Of a stretch of DNA of 64,000 nt, positions 52,257 to 61,237 are shown piece after piece. Within the stretch, counting starts at the first letter, position 1. Each line of letters opens with the position of its first letter. Origin of the DNA: Pseudomonas putida (lineage in GTDB: Bacteria; Pseudomonadota; Gammaproteobacteria; Pseudomonadales; Pseudomonadaceae). The notes under the pieces are model-generated. The model did not search any database. It was not told where the DNA came from and saw nothing but the letters and a program-made list of their open reading frames with translations. Where the stretch lies: positions 560,519 through 624,518 of the forward strand of contig NZ_MNAH01000004.1 of assembly GCF_001976065.1 (NCBI RefSeq), read 5' to 3'. Position numbers and translations under genes: made by a program.

Positions 52257-53825
52257 TCAGTCCTCAAACCGGATCGGGCATTTCTCTGCCCCTTCCAGCT
52301 TCCTCAATTCATCCACCACCTGTGGCCGGGCCCGGCGCAGCGTCAGGCTGCGGTCCTGGCGCAATAGCCGCCGCGCTTCCTGATGCAGCATCTCCACCCC
52401 TGAATAGTCGATGAAGTTGATCTGTTGCGCCTCGATCACCACGCGTGCACCGTGCATGCGTTGCAGGCGAACTTGCAGGTAATGGCTGGCGCCGAAAAAA
52501 ATCGAGCCGCCGACCCGCAGAATGTCTTCATCGCCGTCGCGTATATGTTGCACCCGTGGCTGCGAGGTGCGCTTGAGGTAAAAAAACAGCGACGCCAACA
52601 CCCCTGCATAAATCGCCGTCTGCAGTTCCAGCAGCAGCGTGGCAATGCAGGTCAGGCCCATCACCACGAACTCGGCGCGACTGACCCGCAGTAACGCACG
52701 AATGCCCCGATGATCCACCAGGCCCCAGGCGATCAACAAAATGCTGCCGGCCATGGCCGGGACAGGAATGTGGGCGATCAGGCTTGCCCCAAAAATCGCA
52801 AACAGCGCCACCCACAATGCCGAAAAAACCCCCGCCAGCGGCGAACAGGCTCCCGCTTCGTAGCTCAGGCCTGAACGGGTGAAGGAGCCGGCCGAGAGCG
52901 ATCCGGAAAAAAACGCACCAACGATATTCGACAGTCCTTGGGCGCGAACTTCTTGGTTTGCGTCGAGTATTTGCTGCGAACGTGCGGATATCGAACGGGC
53001 AATCGACAAGCTGGTGACCAGTCCGAGCATACCGACCGCCACGGCACTGGGCAGCAGGCGCAGGATCAGGTCGAGGTCCAGCGGCAGTGGACTGAAAGGC
53101 GGCAACTGGCCGGTGAATGCGCTGACCAGCCGCACATGTCCGAACATCGATGGCCAGAGCCAGACCAGCACGGCGCCCAGCACCAGGGTAATCAGCAGCG
53201 TCGGCCAGCGCGGCAAGCACAGCTTGAGGATCACGCCGACCACGACGGTGGCCACTCCGAGCATCAGTGAAGGTTTATCCACGTCGCCCAGATGTTTGAA
53301 CAAGGTGATGAAATTGTCCAGCGCGGTGGCTTGGCTGGGCAGGTCCAGGCCCAGCAGGTTGGGTAACTGGCCGACGGCAATCACCACCGCTGCGCCGAGG
53401 GTGAAGCCAAGCACGACCGAATGAGAGACGAAATTGACCAGCGCACCGAAGCGCAGCAAACCCAGCAGCCACTGGAAAATCCCGGCCAGGAAGGTCAGCA
53501 ACAGGATTAGCGTGACGTAGTCTTGCGTTGCCGGAACGGCCAGAGGACTAACGCTGGCGTACAGGACGATGGAGATGGCCGCCGTAGGACCACAGATCAA
53601 ATGCCACGACGAGCCCCAGAGACAAGCGATCAGCACCGGGATGATCGCCGCATACAGGCCGTATTCCGGCGGGAGACCGGCGATCAGCGCGTAGGCGATG
53701 GATTGCGGCAACGCGAGAATCGCGCCACTGAGGCCGACAACCAGGTCACGACCGACGCTGGCGCGGGTTTGCCGGGGTAACCATGTGAGGAACGGGAAGA
53801 GTGAATGGCGGCTGGGAAGGGCCAT
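52257..53825 (-). CDS. SulP-family anion transporter with STAS domain
   Basis: A 522-residue inner-membrane transporter. Residues about 20-400 hold many hydrophobic helices (DLVVGLSGAILALPQSIAYA; LLGLVTSLSIARSIS) and the C-terminus (about 430-520; RVVIEAQQINFIDYSGVEML) is a STAS regulatory domain. The family moves sulfate, bicarbonate or similar anions. Position matches PA0029. Next to choline sulfatase genes, which release sulfate, so sulfate or choline-sulfate transport is a reasonable inference. Confidence 0.9.
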   Translation of the reverse strand: MALPSRHSLFPFLTWLPRQTRASVGRDLVVGLSGAILALPQSIAYALIAGLPPEYGLYAAIIPVLIACLWGSSWHLICGPTAAISIVLYASVSPLAVPATQDYVTLILLLTFLAGIFQWLLGLLRFGALVNFVSHSVVLGFTLGAAVVIAVGQLPNLLGLDLPSQATALDNFITLFKHLGDVDKPSLMLGVATVVVGVILKLCLPRWPTLLITLVLGAVLVWLWPSMFGHVRLVSAFTGQLPPFSPLPLDLDLILRLLPSAVAVGMLGLVTSLSIARSISARSQQILDANQEVRAQGLSNIVGAFFSGSLSAGSFTRSGLSYEAGACSPLAGVFSALWVALFAIFGASLIAHIPVPAMAGSILLIAWGLVDHRGIRALLRVSRAEFVVMGLTCIATLLLELQTAIYAGVLASLFFYLKRTSQPRVQHIRDGDEDILRVGGSIFFGASHYLQVRLQRMHGARVVIEAQQINFIDYSGVEMLHQEARRLLRQDRSLTLRRARPQVVDELRKLEGAEKCPIRFED

Positions 53826-53872
53826 GGGTCCTCTCGGGTTGGGTTTTGCATAAGGGTATCAGCACCAGGCAT

Positions 53873-53900
53873 TGTGGGAGCGAGCAAGCCCGCTCCCACA
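53873..53900. repeat. Single REP hairpin
   Basis: TGTGGGAGCG ... CGCTCCCACA form a compact palindrome between choX and sulP, four bases from the choX stop. Confidence 0.85.
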
Positions 53901-53904
53901 TGGA

Positions 53905-54825
53905 TTAGAGCCTGGCTTTCACCGCCGGTAACGCATCCTTGCCATCCACGGTCTTCACGCCATCGAGCCATTTGTCGAGCACGGCCGGGTTGGCCTTGAT
54001 CCACGCCTTGGCCGCATCGGCATTGCTGACTTTCTTGTTCACCACCTCCGCCATGATGCTGTTCTCCATCTCCTGGGTGAAGCTCAAATTGGTGAGCAGC
54101 TTGCCCACGTTCGGGCAGGCCTGTGCATAACCTTTGCGGGTCAGGGTGTGCACGCTGCCGGTGTCGCCGAAATATTTTTCGCCGCCCTTCAGATAATGCA
54201 TTTTCAGCTGCACATTCATCGGATGCGGCGTCCAGCCGAGGAAGGTCACGAACTTCTGTTTCTTCACCGCTCGGGACACTTCCGCCAGCATGGCTTGCTC
54301 GCTGGATTCGACCAGTTTCCACTGGCCCATGTCGAAGTCATTTTTCTTGATGATCTCTTGCAGCGAAATGTTGGCCGGGGCGCCTGAGCCGATGCCATAG
54401 ATCTTGCGGTCGAACTTGTCGGCGTATTTGTTCAGGTCGGCAAAGTTACGCACACCGGCGTCCCAGACGTAGTCCGGTACAGCGAGGGTGAACTCGGTGC
54501 CGTCGAGGTTTTTCGCCAGTTGCGTGACGTCTCCGGTGGCGACGAACTTGTCGTAGAAGCCCTGCTGCGCCGGCATCCAGTTACCGAGGAAGACGTCCAC
54601 CTGGCCGTCCTTGAGCCCACCAAAGGTGATCGGCACCGCGAGGGTATCGACCTTGGCCTTGTAGCCCATGCCATCCAGCAGAAATCCGGTGATGGCGTTG
54701 GTCGCGGCGATGTCGCTCCAACCCGGGTCGGCCATTTTCACCGTCTCGCAACTCTGATCGGCGTACACCGATGCACTGCCCAGGGCCAGGAGCCCGACCG
54801 TCAGTACTGTGGATAACCTTTGCAT
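53905..54825 (-). CDS. choX: Choline/betaine ABC transporter substrate-binding protein
   Basis: A 306-residue periplasmic binding protein with a signal peptide (MQRLSTVLTVGLLALGSASVYA). It belongs to the OpuAC/ChoX family, with conserved segments DPGWSDIAATNAITGFLLDG and VFLGNWMPAQ; the tryptophans and tyrosines form the aromatic box for quaternary amines. No permease or ATPase genes are next to it. In P. aeruginosa orphan binding proteins share the CbcWV core. The betC neighbour upstream supports a role in choline or choline-sulfate use. Confidence 0.9.
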   Translation of the reverse strand: MQRLSTVLTVGLLALGSASVYADQSCETVKMADPGWSDIAATNAITGFLLDGMGYKAKVDTLAVPITFGGLKDGQVDVFLGNWMPAQQGFYDKFVATGDVTQLAKNLDGTEFTLAVPDYVWDAGVRNFADLNKYADKFDRKIYGIGSGAPANISLQEIIKKNDFDMGQWKLVESSEQAMLAEVSRAVKKQKFVTFLGWTPHPMNVQLKMHYLKGGEKYFGDTGSVHTLTRKGYAQACPNVGKLLTNLSFTQEMENSIMAEVVNKKVSNADAAKAWIKANPAVLDKWLDGVKTVDGKDALPAVKARL

Positions 54826-54841
54826 GGACTTCCCCTTAACA

Positions 54842-56356
54842 TTATTGGTTTTGGCAGGGTTGTGGATAACGTGCTTTACGTTCCAGATCGTCGAGGTCGA
54901 TGTGGTTGCGCATATATTGCTGACTGGCGTCCACCAGAGGCTGGTGATCCCAGCTCTTCAGCTTGCCGATGGTCAGGGCATCGGCGACGAAACGCCGACG
55001 CCGCTGGCTGGCGAGCACCTGTTGATGGATCGCCGGGATGTCCCATTTGGCACGCGCTTCGGCGAGAAAATCTTCGAACAGCTGTTGATGTTGCGGCGAC
55101 TGGCTGAGCTCTTCCAGTTCCCGCGGGTCATTCTGTACATCGAAGAGCAGGCAAGGGTCGTCTTCGCTGTAGACGAATTTGTAGGCGCCACGGCGAATCA
55201 TCATCAGCGGGCTGATGGTGCCTTCGGCCATGTACTCGCCGAACACTTCGTCATGTCCGCCCTGCCCTTGCAGATGGGGCACCAGCGAACGGCCATCGAG
55301 CGGCAAGCCGGGTTCGAGGGAGCCGCCGGCCAGTTCGACAAAGGTTGGCAAAAGATCCGCAGTGGAGACCGACGCGCTGACCCGTGCGGCGCCGAATTGC
55401 CCGGGAGCACTGATCAGCAGGGGCACTCGAGCGGCCATTTCATACCAGTGCATTTTGTACCAGAGGCCACGCTCGCCGAGCATGTCGCCGTGGTCCCCGG
55501 AGAATACGATGATGGTGTCATCGATCAGCCCGGTATCATCGAGGGTTTGCAGGAGTTTGCCGACGTTGCTGTCGATATAGCTGCATGCACCGAAGTAGGC
55601 ACGGCGCGCGTCGCGGATTTTATCCACAGGCAGCGGCTTGTCCCACAGGTCATAGACCTTGAGCAAGCGCTGGGCATGCGGGTCGAGTCCTGCTTGATCC
55701 GGAGTGACAGGCAGCGGGATGTCGGCGTCGTCGTACAGATCCCAGAATGCCTTGGGAATGGTGTACGGGTCGTGGGGGTGCGTCATCGAGACGGTCAGGC
55801 AAAACGGCTGGTCGCCGTCCTCGCGGATGTGGTCGAACAGGTACTGCTGGGCCTTGAACACCACCTCTTCGTCGAAATCCAGTTGATTAGTGCGCACGCA
55901 GGGGCCTGCCTGCAGCACAGAGGACATGTTGTGGTACCACGTCGGACGCACGTCCGGTTCATCCCAGTTCACCGCCCAGCCATAGTCGGCCGGGTAGATA
56001 TCGCTGGTCAGGCGTTCTTCATAGCCGTGCAACTGGTCCGGACCGCAAAAATGCATCTTGCCCGACAGCGCGGTGCGATAGCCCAGGCGGCGCAGGTAGT
56101 GGGCATAGGTCGGCACATCGGCAGGGAAATCGGCCGCGTTGTCATAAGCGCCGATCTTGCTCGGCAGCTGGCCGCTGACCAGGGTAAAGCGTGAGGGCGC
56201 GCACAGCGGGCTGTTGCAGTAAGCGCTGTCGAATACCACACCCCCGGCGGCCAGACGGCTCAGATTAGGCAGCTTGATGGGCGAAGGACCGTAGATCGGC
56301 AACATTGGCGCGGCCATTTGATCGGCCATGATGAAAAGAATGTTCTTGCGCTTCAT
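54842..56356 (-). CDS. betC: Choline sulfatase
   Basis: A 504-residue sulfatase that splits choline-O-sulfate into choline and sulfate. The N-terminal metal site reads NILFIMADQ, and CAPSR carries the Cys converted to formylglycine; the downstream FSGDHGDMLGERGLWYK motif is conserved in BetC. The start at 56356 (MKRKNILFIMADQ) is chosen over an upstream in-frame Met. It probably forms one unit with choX, 16 bases downstream, and is divergent from a LysR gene. Confidence 0.97.
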   Translation of the reverse strand: MKRKNILFIMADQMAAPMLPIYGPSPIKLPNLSRLAAGGVVFDSAYCNSPLCAPSRFTLVSGQLPSKIGAYDNAADFPADVPTYAHYLRRLGYRTALSGKMHFCGPDQLHGYEERLTSDIYPADYGWAVNWDEPDVRPTWYHNMSSVLQAGPCVRTNQLDFDEEVVFKAQQYLFDHIREDGDQPFCLTVSMTHPHDPYTIPKAFWDLYDDADIPLPVTPDQAGLDPHAQRLLKVYDLWDKPLPVDKIRDARRAYFGACSYIDSNVGKLLQTLDDTGLIDDTIIVFSGDHGDMLGERGLWYKMHWYEMAARVPLLISAPGQFGAARVSASVSTADLLPTFVELAGGSLEPGLPLDGRSLVPHLQGQGGHDEVFGEYMAEGTISPLMMIRRGAYKFVYSEDDPCLLFDVQNDPRELEELSQSPQHQQLFEDFLAEARAKWDIPAIHQQVLASQRRRRFVADALTIGKLKSWDHQPLVDASQQYMRNHIDLDDLERKARYPQPCQNQ

Positions 56357-56470
56357 GTGTTCGCGGCATTCCATAGTGGATGTTTATGCGAGAGTGCTGG
56401 GACCGAGGATGTAACCCCCGAACTTTGTGGTAAAGCCCATGGCCGGCAATGACTAGGATAAGCACAGCTT

Positions 56471-57421
56471 ATGTATGACGCGCTTGGTGACCTTTCTCTG
56501 GATTTGCTCCGTACTTTCGAATCGGCGGCACGCCAGCGCAGCTTCACGGCGGCGGCAGTCGAGCTGGGCACCACACAGCCGGCAATCAGCCAACAGATCA
56601 AGCGCCTGGAGGAGCAACTGGCGACTCGACTATTCGATCGCATCTATCGCGGCATCGAACTGACCGAGGCCGGGGCCATCCTTTTCGAACAGGTTCAGCT
56701 AGGTTTGCAGAATATCGACGCAGGGTTGAGCGCGATCAGCGCACAGCATCAGCATGAAGTGCTGCAGGTCGCGACGGATTTCGCCTTCGCGGCCTATTGG
56801 CTGATGCCCCGGTTGCATCGTTTTCATGCGGCCAATCCACAGGTCGACGTCAGCCTGGTGACCAGCGAGCGTAGTCACAACATGCTGCGCAGCGATATCG
56901 ATGTAGCGGTGCTGTTCGGCGATGGCCGCTTCAAGCAGGGCGAGAGTCATTGGCTGTTCAGCGAGGAAGTGTTCCCGGTGTGCAGCCCGCAGCTGTTGAA
57001 TGATCGTGCCCTGCCCTTGCCTGCCAGGTCGTTGCTGGAATTTCCACTCCTGCACCTGAGGAGCGAAAACAGCAGTCACTGGTTTGACTGGAGCGGTGTC
57101 TTTCGCGAGCTGGGAATCACCTCGCCTCCCGCGCCGGGCCAATTGCGTTTCGATAATTACACCTTGCTGATCCAGGCCGCCATTGGCGGTCAGGGCGTGG
57201 CCATTGGCTGGCGGCACCTTGTGGATAACTTGCTGGCCCAAGGCTTGTTGAGCCGGCCGATTGCCGAAACGGTGATTTCCAGGCTGGGCTATTACGTAGT
57301 TTTGCCACAGCGCAAACGGCGTGGCGCCCTGATCCAGCAGTTTGTCGACTGGTTGATGGCCGAGCAGGCCAGCAGTGCGCAATCGTTGAGCGGGATGGCA
57401 CTGCCCTCCATTGCGGTTTAG
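56471..57421 (+). CDS. LysR-family regulator of the choline sulfatase locus
   Basis: A 316-residue LysR regulator with helix-turn-helix at residues about 10-70 (FESAARQRSFTAAAVELGTT; ISQQIKRLEEQLATRLFDRI) and an effector domain. Divergent from betC across 114 bases, the classic arrangement for a LysR activator of its neighbour. Effector is probably choline sulfate or choline; inferred from position (PA0032 in P. aeruginosa). Its stop overlaps the oppositely oriented next gene. Confidence 0.9.
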   Translation: MYDALGDLSLDLLRTFESAARQRSFTAAAVELGTTQPAISQQIKRLEEQLATRLFDRIYRGIELTEAGAILFEQVQLGLQNIDAGLSAISAQHQHEVLQVATDFAFAAYWLMPRLHRFHAANPQVDVSLVTSERSHNMLRSDIDVAVLFGDGRFKQGESHWLFSEEVFPVCSPQLLNDRALPLPARSLLEFPLLHLRSENSSHWFDWSGVFRELGITSPPAPGQLRFDNYTLLIQAAIGGQGVAIGWRHLVDNLLAQGLLSRPIAETVISRLGYYVVLPQRKRRGALIQQFVDWLMAEQASSAQSLSGMALPSIAV

Positions 57422-58080
57422 CTGTCGGTCGCGATGAAATTGACGTGCTCGCCGATATGCAGGTTTAGCTGCAGCTCATCGGCGATCCCCACTGCTGTAC
57501 GGGCCAGGCGTGCAAGCGGCTCCGCCAGCCCCGGTTCAAGGCTGCTGCTGACTTGGCTGAAGTGCTCAATGGTCAGCCCCGGCACCCCGCGCGGCGCGTT
57601 CACCAGTGTCCAGTGCAAGGCACTGCTTTGCAGCGCTTCGCGGATTTCCTCGGCGGCGTGCAGCTGCAACTCGTCCTCGAACTCCGGTTCGTCCAGAATC
57701 TCGAAATCACCTACCAGAAATAGCCGCGCAATGCCCGCCGCCTGCATGCCATCGATCAGCGCGTCCACCGCCAGCACCTGCTCGACCGGGCCGGGCACAA
57801 TGGTTTTTTCCACATGTTCACTGTTGAATGGTAACCCCGGGGCGTCTAATAAACAGATGACCGCCGAACTGCCGGCCACACTTTGTTTGACCCGTTGCGC
57901 GTCGAACAGGTCGCCGGTCTTGGTGCGCAAACCCGGACGTGGCGCCAGCGCCGTCAGGTCATCGAGAATGGCGATCACTTCATGCTGGCGCCGCAGCATT
58001 TCAGCCATCAGCGCACTGCCCAGGCTACTCATGGCACCATAAAGCACCACTTTCACTACTGGGGTTTCGGCATTTTTCAT
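57418..58080 (-). CDS. NAD(P)-binding Rossmann-fold protein (SDR-like)
   Basis: A 220-residue protein. The N-terminus KVVLYGAMSSLGSALMAEML is a degenerate GxxGxxG Rossmann motif of the atypical SDR/NmrA-like group, followed by acidic DD and a substrate-like region (VNAPRGVPGLTIEHFSQVSS). Length is short for an active SDR and the YxxxK pair is not evident, so it may be a sensor or epimerase-like redox protein. It converges on the LysR gene with a four-base overlap of stops. Confidence 0.75.
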   Translation of the reverse strand: MKNAETPVVKVVLYGAMSSLGSALMAEMLRRQHEVIAILDDLTALAPRPGLRTKTGDLFDAQRVKQSVAGSSAVICLLDAPGLPFNSEHVEKTIVPGPVEQVLAVDALIDGMQAAGIARLFLVGDFEILDEPEFEDELQLHAAEEIREALQSSALHWTLVNAPRGVPGLTIEHFSQVSSSLEPGLAEPLARLARTAVGIADELQLNLHIGEHVNFIATDS

Positions 58081-58165
58081 GGCTGGCTCCGTTGCTTTCG
58101 GGGTTATATGGCGTGTGACCTGCGGGCAACGGTGAGGGTTCGACTCGGTTTCAGGGGGGATTCAG

Positions 58166-58492
58166 ATGCAACGGATCAAGGGCTATCACGCCCATGTGTA
58201 TTTCGACGCCAGCACCATCGACCAGGCGCGCGCCCTGTGTGAGCAAGCCGCACAATTGTTCCCATTGAAGATGGGCCGCGTACATGAGCGCCCGGTCGGC
58301 CCGCATCCGGACTGGAGCTGCCAACTGGCGTTCGACCCCGAGCTGATCGGCGATGTGCTGCCGTGGCTGGCGCTCAACCGCAAGGGGCTGGTGGTATTCC
58401 TGCACCCGGATACCGGCAACGATTTGTTGGACCACAGCGAGCACGCGATCTGGATGGGCGCGATCCGGCCGCTGGACTTGTCTATTTTCTGA
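58166..58492 (+). CDS. DOPA 4,5-dioxygenase family protein
   Basis: A 108-residue protein with the family core GYHAHVYFDASTIDQAR and VHERPVGPHPDWSCQLAFDP. The conserved His residues may bind iron. Real substrates in bacteria are not known to me. The ATG at 58166 follows GGGGGA. It stands alone between the Rossmann gene and the citrate transporter. Confidence 0.88.
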   Translation: MQRIKGYHAHVYFDASTIDQARALCEQAAQLFPLKMGRVHERPVGPHPDWSCQLAFDPELIGDVLPWLALNRKGLVVFLHPDTGNDLLDHSEHAIWMGAIRPLDLSIF

Positions 58493-58674
58493 TCGGTCGC
58501 CAGTAAATCGACCACTTCAAACCCGTCCGACGACCGGTTGTGCTTCCGGTCATCGCTTTCATCGGCGAAAGCTGGCTGAAAGCTTCCCCGATTAGGATCG
58601 CCCCCACTGCCGGCAACAGACCGGTTGGCTACAGCGAGTGTTCGACTGCTCGCACGGCCCATTTAACAACAACA

Positions 58675-58755
58675 ATGGTGATCCTGATGTCCTCTTCTAT
58701 CCGCCGCTTCGCTGCAACTCCGCCCGTACGCCTCGTGCTTCCCGTTCTGCGCTGA
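58675..58755 (+). CDS. Possible short leader peptide upstream of the citrate transporter
   Basis: A 26-codon frame (ATG at 58675) or 22-codon frame (ATG at 58687, preceded by GGTGAT) with the Arg-rich start MSSSIRRF and the end RLVLPVLR. It lies in a 313-base gap and ends 50 bases before the transporter. Translation not demonstrated; nothing else was recognised in this gap (58493-58805). Confidence 0.3.
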   Translation: MVILMSSSIRRFAATPPVRLVLPVLR

Positions 58756-58805
58756 TCCCGTCCGATCCGCCCATTCCCTAGCCGCGCTACGCCTGGAGTA
58801 TTCCC

Positions 58806-60113
58806 ATGCTGACTTTCCTTGGCTTCGCCATGGTCATCACGTTCATGTTCCTGATCATGACCAAGCGCCTGTCCGCGTTGATCGCCCTGATCATCATCCC
58901 GATCGTTTTCGCCCTGTTCGGCGGTTTCGGCCCGAAAATCGGCCCGATGATGCTCGAAGGCATTACCAAGCTCGCGCCAACCGGCGTGATGCTGATGTTC
59001 GCGATCCTGTATTTCGCCCTGATGATCGACTCCGGCCTGTTCGACCCGGCCGTGCGCAAGATCCTCAAGATGGTCAAGGGCGACCCGTTGAAAGTGTCGG
59101 TCGGTACTGCGGTACTGGCGCTCGTCGTGTCCCTGGATGGTGACGGCGCGACCACCTACATGATCTGCGTGGCCGCCATGCTGCCGCTCTACAGCCGCAT
59201 CGGCATGAGCCCGCGGATCATGGCCGGCTTGATCATCCTCGCTGGTGGCGTGATGAACATGACCCCCTGGGGTGGCCCGACCGCCCGTGCCGCCAGTGCG
59301 CTGCACGTGGACCCGTCGGCCATCTTCGTGCCGATGGTGCCAGCGATGGCGGCCGGTGTACTGGCCATCCTCGCCATTGCCTACTTCTACGGCAAACGTG
59401 AACGTGCGCGCCTGGGGGAATTGCACCTGGTGGGCGATGAGATCGACCACAGCGAGATCACCGTCTCGCAATTTCCGGATGCCCGCCGTCCGAAACTGAT
59501 CTGGTTCAACGGGGCCCTGACCCTGGCCCTGATGTGCACCCTGATCGCCGGCCTGTTGCCGCTGCCGGTGCTGTTCATGGTGGCGTTCAGTATCGCCATG
59601 ATCGTCAACTACCCTTGCCTGCAACAGCAGAAGGATCGCGTCGCGGCCCACGCCGGTAGCGTGCTGGCGGTGGTCGGGCTAATCTTTGCCGCTGGCATTT
59701 TCACCGGTATCCTGTCGGGCACCGGCATGGTCGATGCCATGTCCAAGAGCCTGCTGTCGGTGATTCCGGATTTCCTCGGCCCGTACCTGGCGGTGATCAC
59801 GGCGTTGGTGAGCATGCCGTTCACCTTCTTCATGTCCAATGATGCGTTTTATTATGGCGTGTTGCCGGTACTGGCCGAAGCCGCCAGCCATTACGGGATT
59901 ACTGCAGTGGAAATGGCACGTGCCTCGATCGTCGGTCAGCCCGTCCACTTGTTGAGCCCGCTGGTACCATCGACTTACCTGTTGGTGGCCCTGGCCGGTA
60001 TCGACTTTGGTGATCACCAGCGCTTCACCCTGAAGTGGGCAGTGCTGGTGTGCATGTGCATACTGGTTGCCGCATTGCTGATGGGGATTTTTCCGCTGTT
60101 CAGCACTCTATAA
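58806..60113 (+). CDS. Citrate-proton/metal symporter (CitMHS family)
   Basis: A 435-residue inner-membrane transporter with about 12 hydrophobic helices. It opens MLTFLGFAMVITFMFLIMTK, and SLDGDGATTYMICVAAMLPL and GGVMNMTPWGGPTARAASAL are the CitMHS signatures. It takes up citrate, probably as a metal complex. A hydrophilic loop (residues about 195-235) separates two halves. Regulation not visible; a possible leader peptide precedes it. Confidence 0.94.
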   Translation: MLTFLGFAMVITFMFLIMTKRLSALIALIIIPIVFALFGGFGPKIGPMMLEGITKLAPTGVMLMFAILYFALMIDSGLFDPAVRKILKMVKGDPLKVSVGTAVLALVVSLDGDGATTYMICVAAMLPLYSRIGMSPRIMAGLIILAGGVMNMTPWGGPTARAASALHVDPSAIFVPMVPAMAAGVLAILAIAYFYGKRERARLGELHLVGDEIDHSEITVSQFPDARRPKLIWFNGALTLALMCTLIAGLLPLPVLFMVAFSIAMIVNYPCLQQQKDRVAAHAGSVLAVVGLIFAAGIFTGILSGTGMVDAMSKSLLSVIPDFLGPYLAVITALVSMPFTFFMSNDAFYYGVLPVLAEAASHYGITAVEMARASIVGQPVHLLSPLVPSTYLLVALAGIDFGDHQRFTLKWAVLVCMCILVAALLMGIFPLFSTL

Positions 60114-60132
60114 GCCCAAGACTCACCATTTC

Positions 60133-60170
60133 GGGTCCAGGCTTCGCGGTTTGAAGTCGGGGCCCTTTTT
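60133..60170 (+). terminator. Terminator after the citrate transporter
   Basis: GGGTCC pairs with GGGCCC (one G-U) and is followed by TTTTT, between the transporter and the TerC gene. Confidence 0.65.
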
Positions 60171-60198
60171 GGTTTAACAATCGCTCAAAGGAATACAC

Positions 60199-60966
60199 AT
60201 GGAATGGCTGACCAACCCTGAAATCTGGGTTGCCTTCTTTACCCTGACCGCCCTGGAAATCGTCCTGGGTATCGATAACATCATCATGATTTCGATCCTG
60301 GTCAGCCGCATGCCCAAGCACATGCAACAGCGCACCCGGATTTTCGGCCTGGCGCTGGCCATGGTCACGCGGATCCTGTTGCTGCTGTCGATCACCTGGG
60401 TCATGCGCCTTACCGCCGACCTGTTCGAAGTGTTCGGCCAGGGTATCTCCGGGCGTGACCTGATCCTGTTCTTTGGTGGCCTGTTCCTGCTGTGGAAGAG
60501 CTCGCAAGAGATGTACCACGCGCTGGAAGGTGAAGACGAAAGCGACGACGAGCCAAACCTCAAGGGCGGCAACTTCCTGTACACCATCATCCAGATCGCG
60601 ATCATCGACATCGTATTCTCCCTGGACTCGGTGATCACCGCGGTCGGCATGGTATCCCACGTACCGGTCATGGTTGCGGCAATCGTCGTGGCAGTACTGG
60701 TGATGATGCTGGCTTCGGGCACCATCAGCGCGTTCATCGACAAGCACCCTTCGCTGAAGATGCTGGCGCTGTCCTTCCTGCTGATCGTCGGCATGGTGCT
60801 GATTGCCGAATCCCTGGACGTACACGTGCCAAAAGGCTACGTCTACTTCGCCATGGCGTTCTCGCTGGCGGTGGAAGCGATCAACATCAAGATGCGCACC
60901 GCGATTGCGAGAAAGAAGAAGCAGCAGGACCCAGTGAAACTGCGCAAGGACATTCCGGGGCAGTAA
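60199..60966 (+). CDS. TerC-family integral membrane protein
   Basis: A 255-residue protein with about seven membrane helices. The N-terminal motif EIVLGIDNIIMISILVSRMP and IIDIVFSLDSVITAVGMV hold the paired acidic residues of the TerC family, which are implicated in metal (Mn2+) export or tellurium resistance. It is preceded by AAAGGAA. The C-terminal tail is basic (KKKQQDPVKLRK). Confidence 0.94.
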   Translation: MEWLTNPEIWVAFFTLTALEIVLGIDNIIMISILVSRMPKHMQQRTRIFGLALAMVTRILLLLSITWVMRLTADLFEVFGQGISGRDLILFFGGLFLLWKSSQEMYHALEGEDESDDEPNLKGGNFLYTIIQIAIIDIVFSLDSVITAVGMVSHVPVMVAAIVVAVLVMMLASGTISAFIDKHPSLKMLALSFLLIVGMVLIAESLDVHVPKGYVYFAMAFSLAVEAINIKMRTAIARKKKQQDPVKLRKDIPGQ

Positions 60967-60992
60967 CCCCGTAAGTGGTATGTACGCAAAAC

Positions 60993-61085
60993 CTGTGGGA
61001 GCGGGCTTGTTCGCGAAGATGGAGTGTCAGTCGACATCATTGTTGCCTGATACACCGCTTTCGCGAGCAGGCCCGCTCCCACATT
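60993..61085. repeat. REP doublet after TerC gene
   Basis: TGTGGGAGCGGGCTTGTTCGCG and its opposing TTTCGCGAGCAGGCCCGCTCCC flank about 40 bases, between TerC and the Na/Pi transporter gene. The remaining 150 bases of the gap hold no recognised feature. Confidence 0.9.
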
Positions 61086-61237
61086 GGTTTCATGACGGTT
61101 TTGTTTCAATCAGCACTTTAGCTATGCGATGCTGGCGCCCAGACCGTTAGCCAACTACAGCTTAAGTACAGAACGTAGAACGTCGCGCGGCACCGCTAAC
61201 TTGCCCCTCTGGGGCGCTACCACCACAGGGGGCCTGC

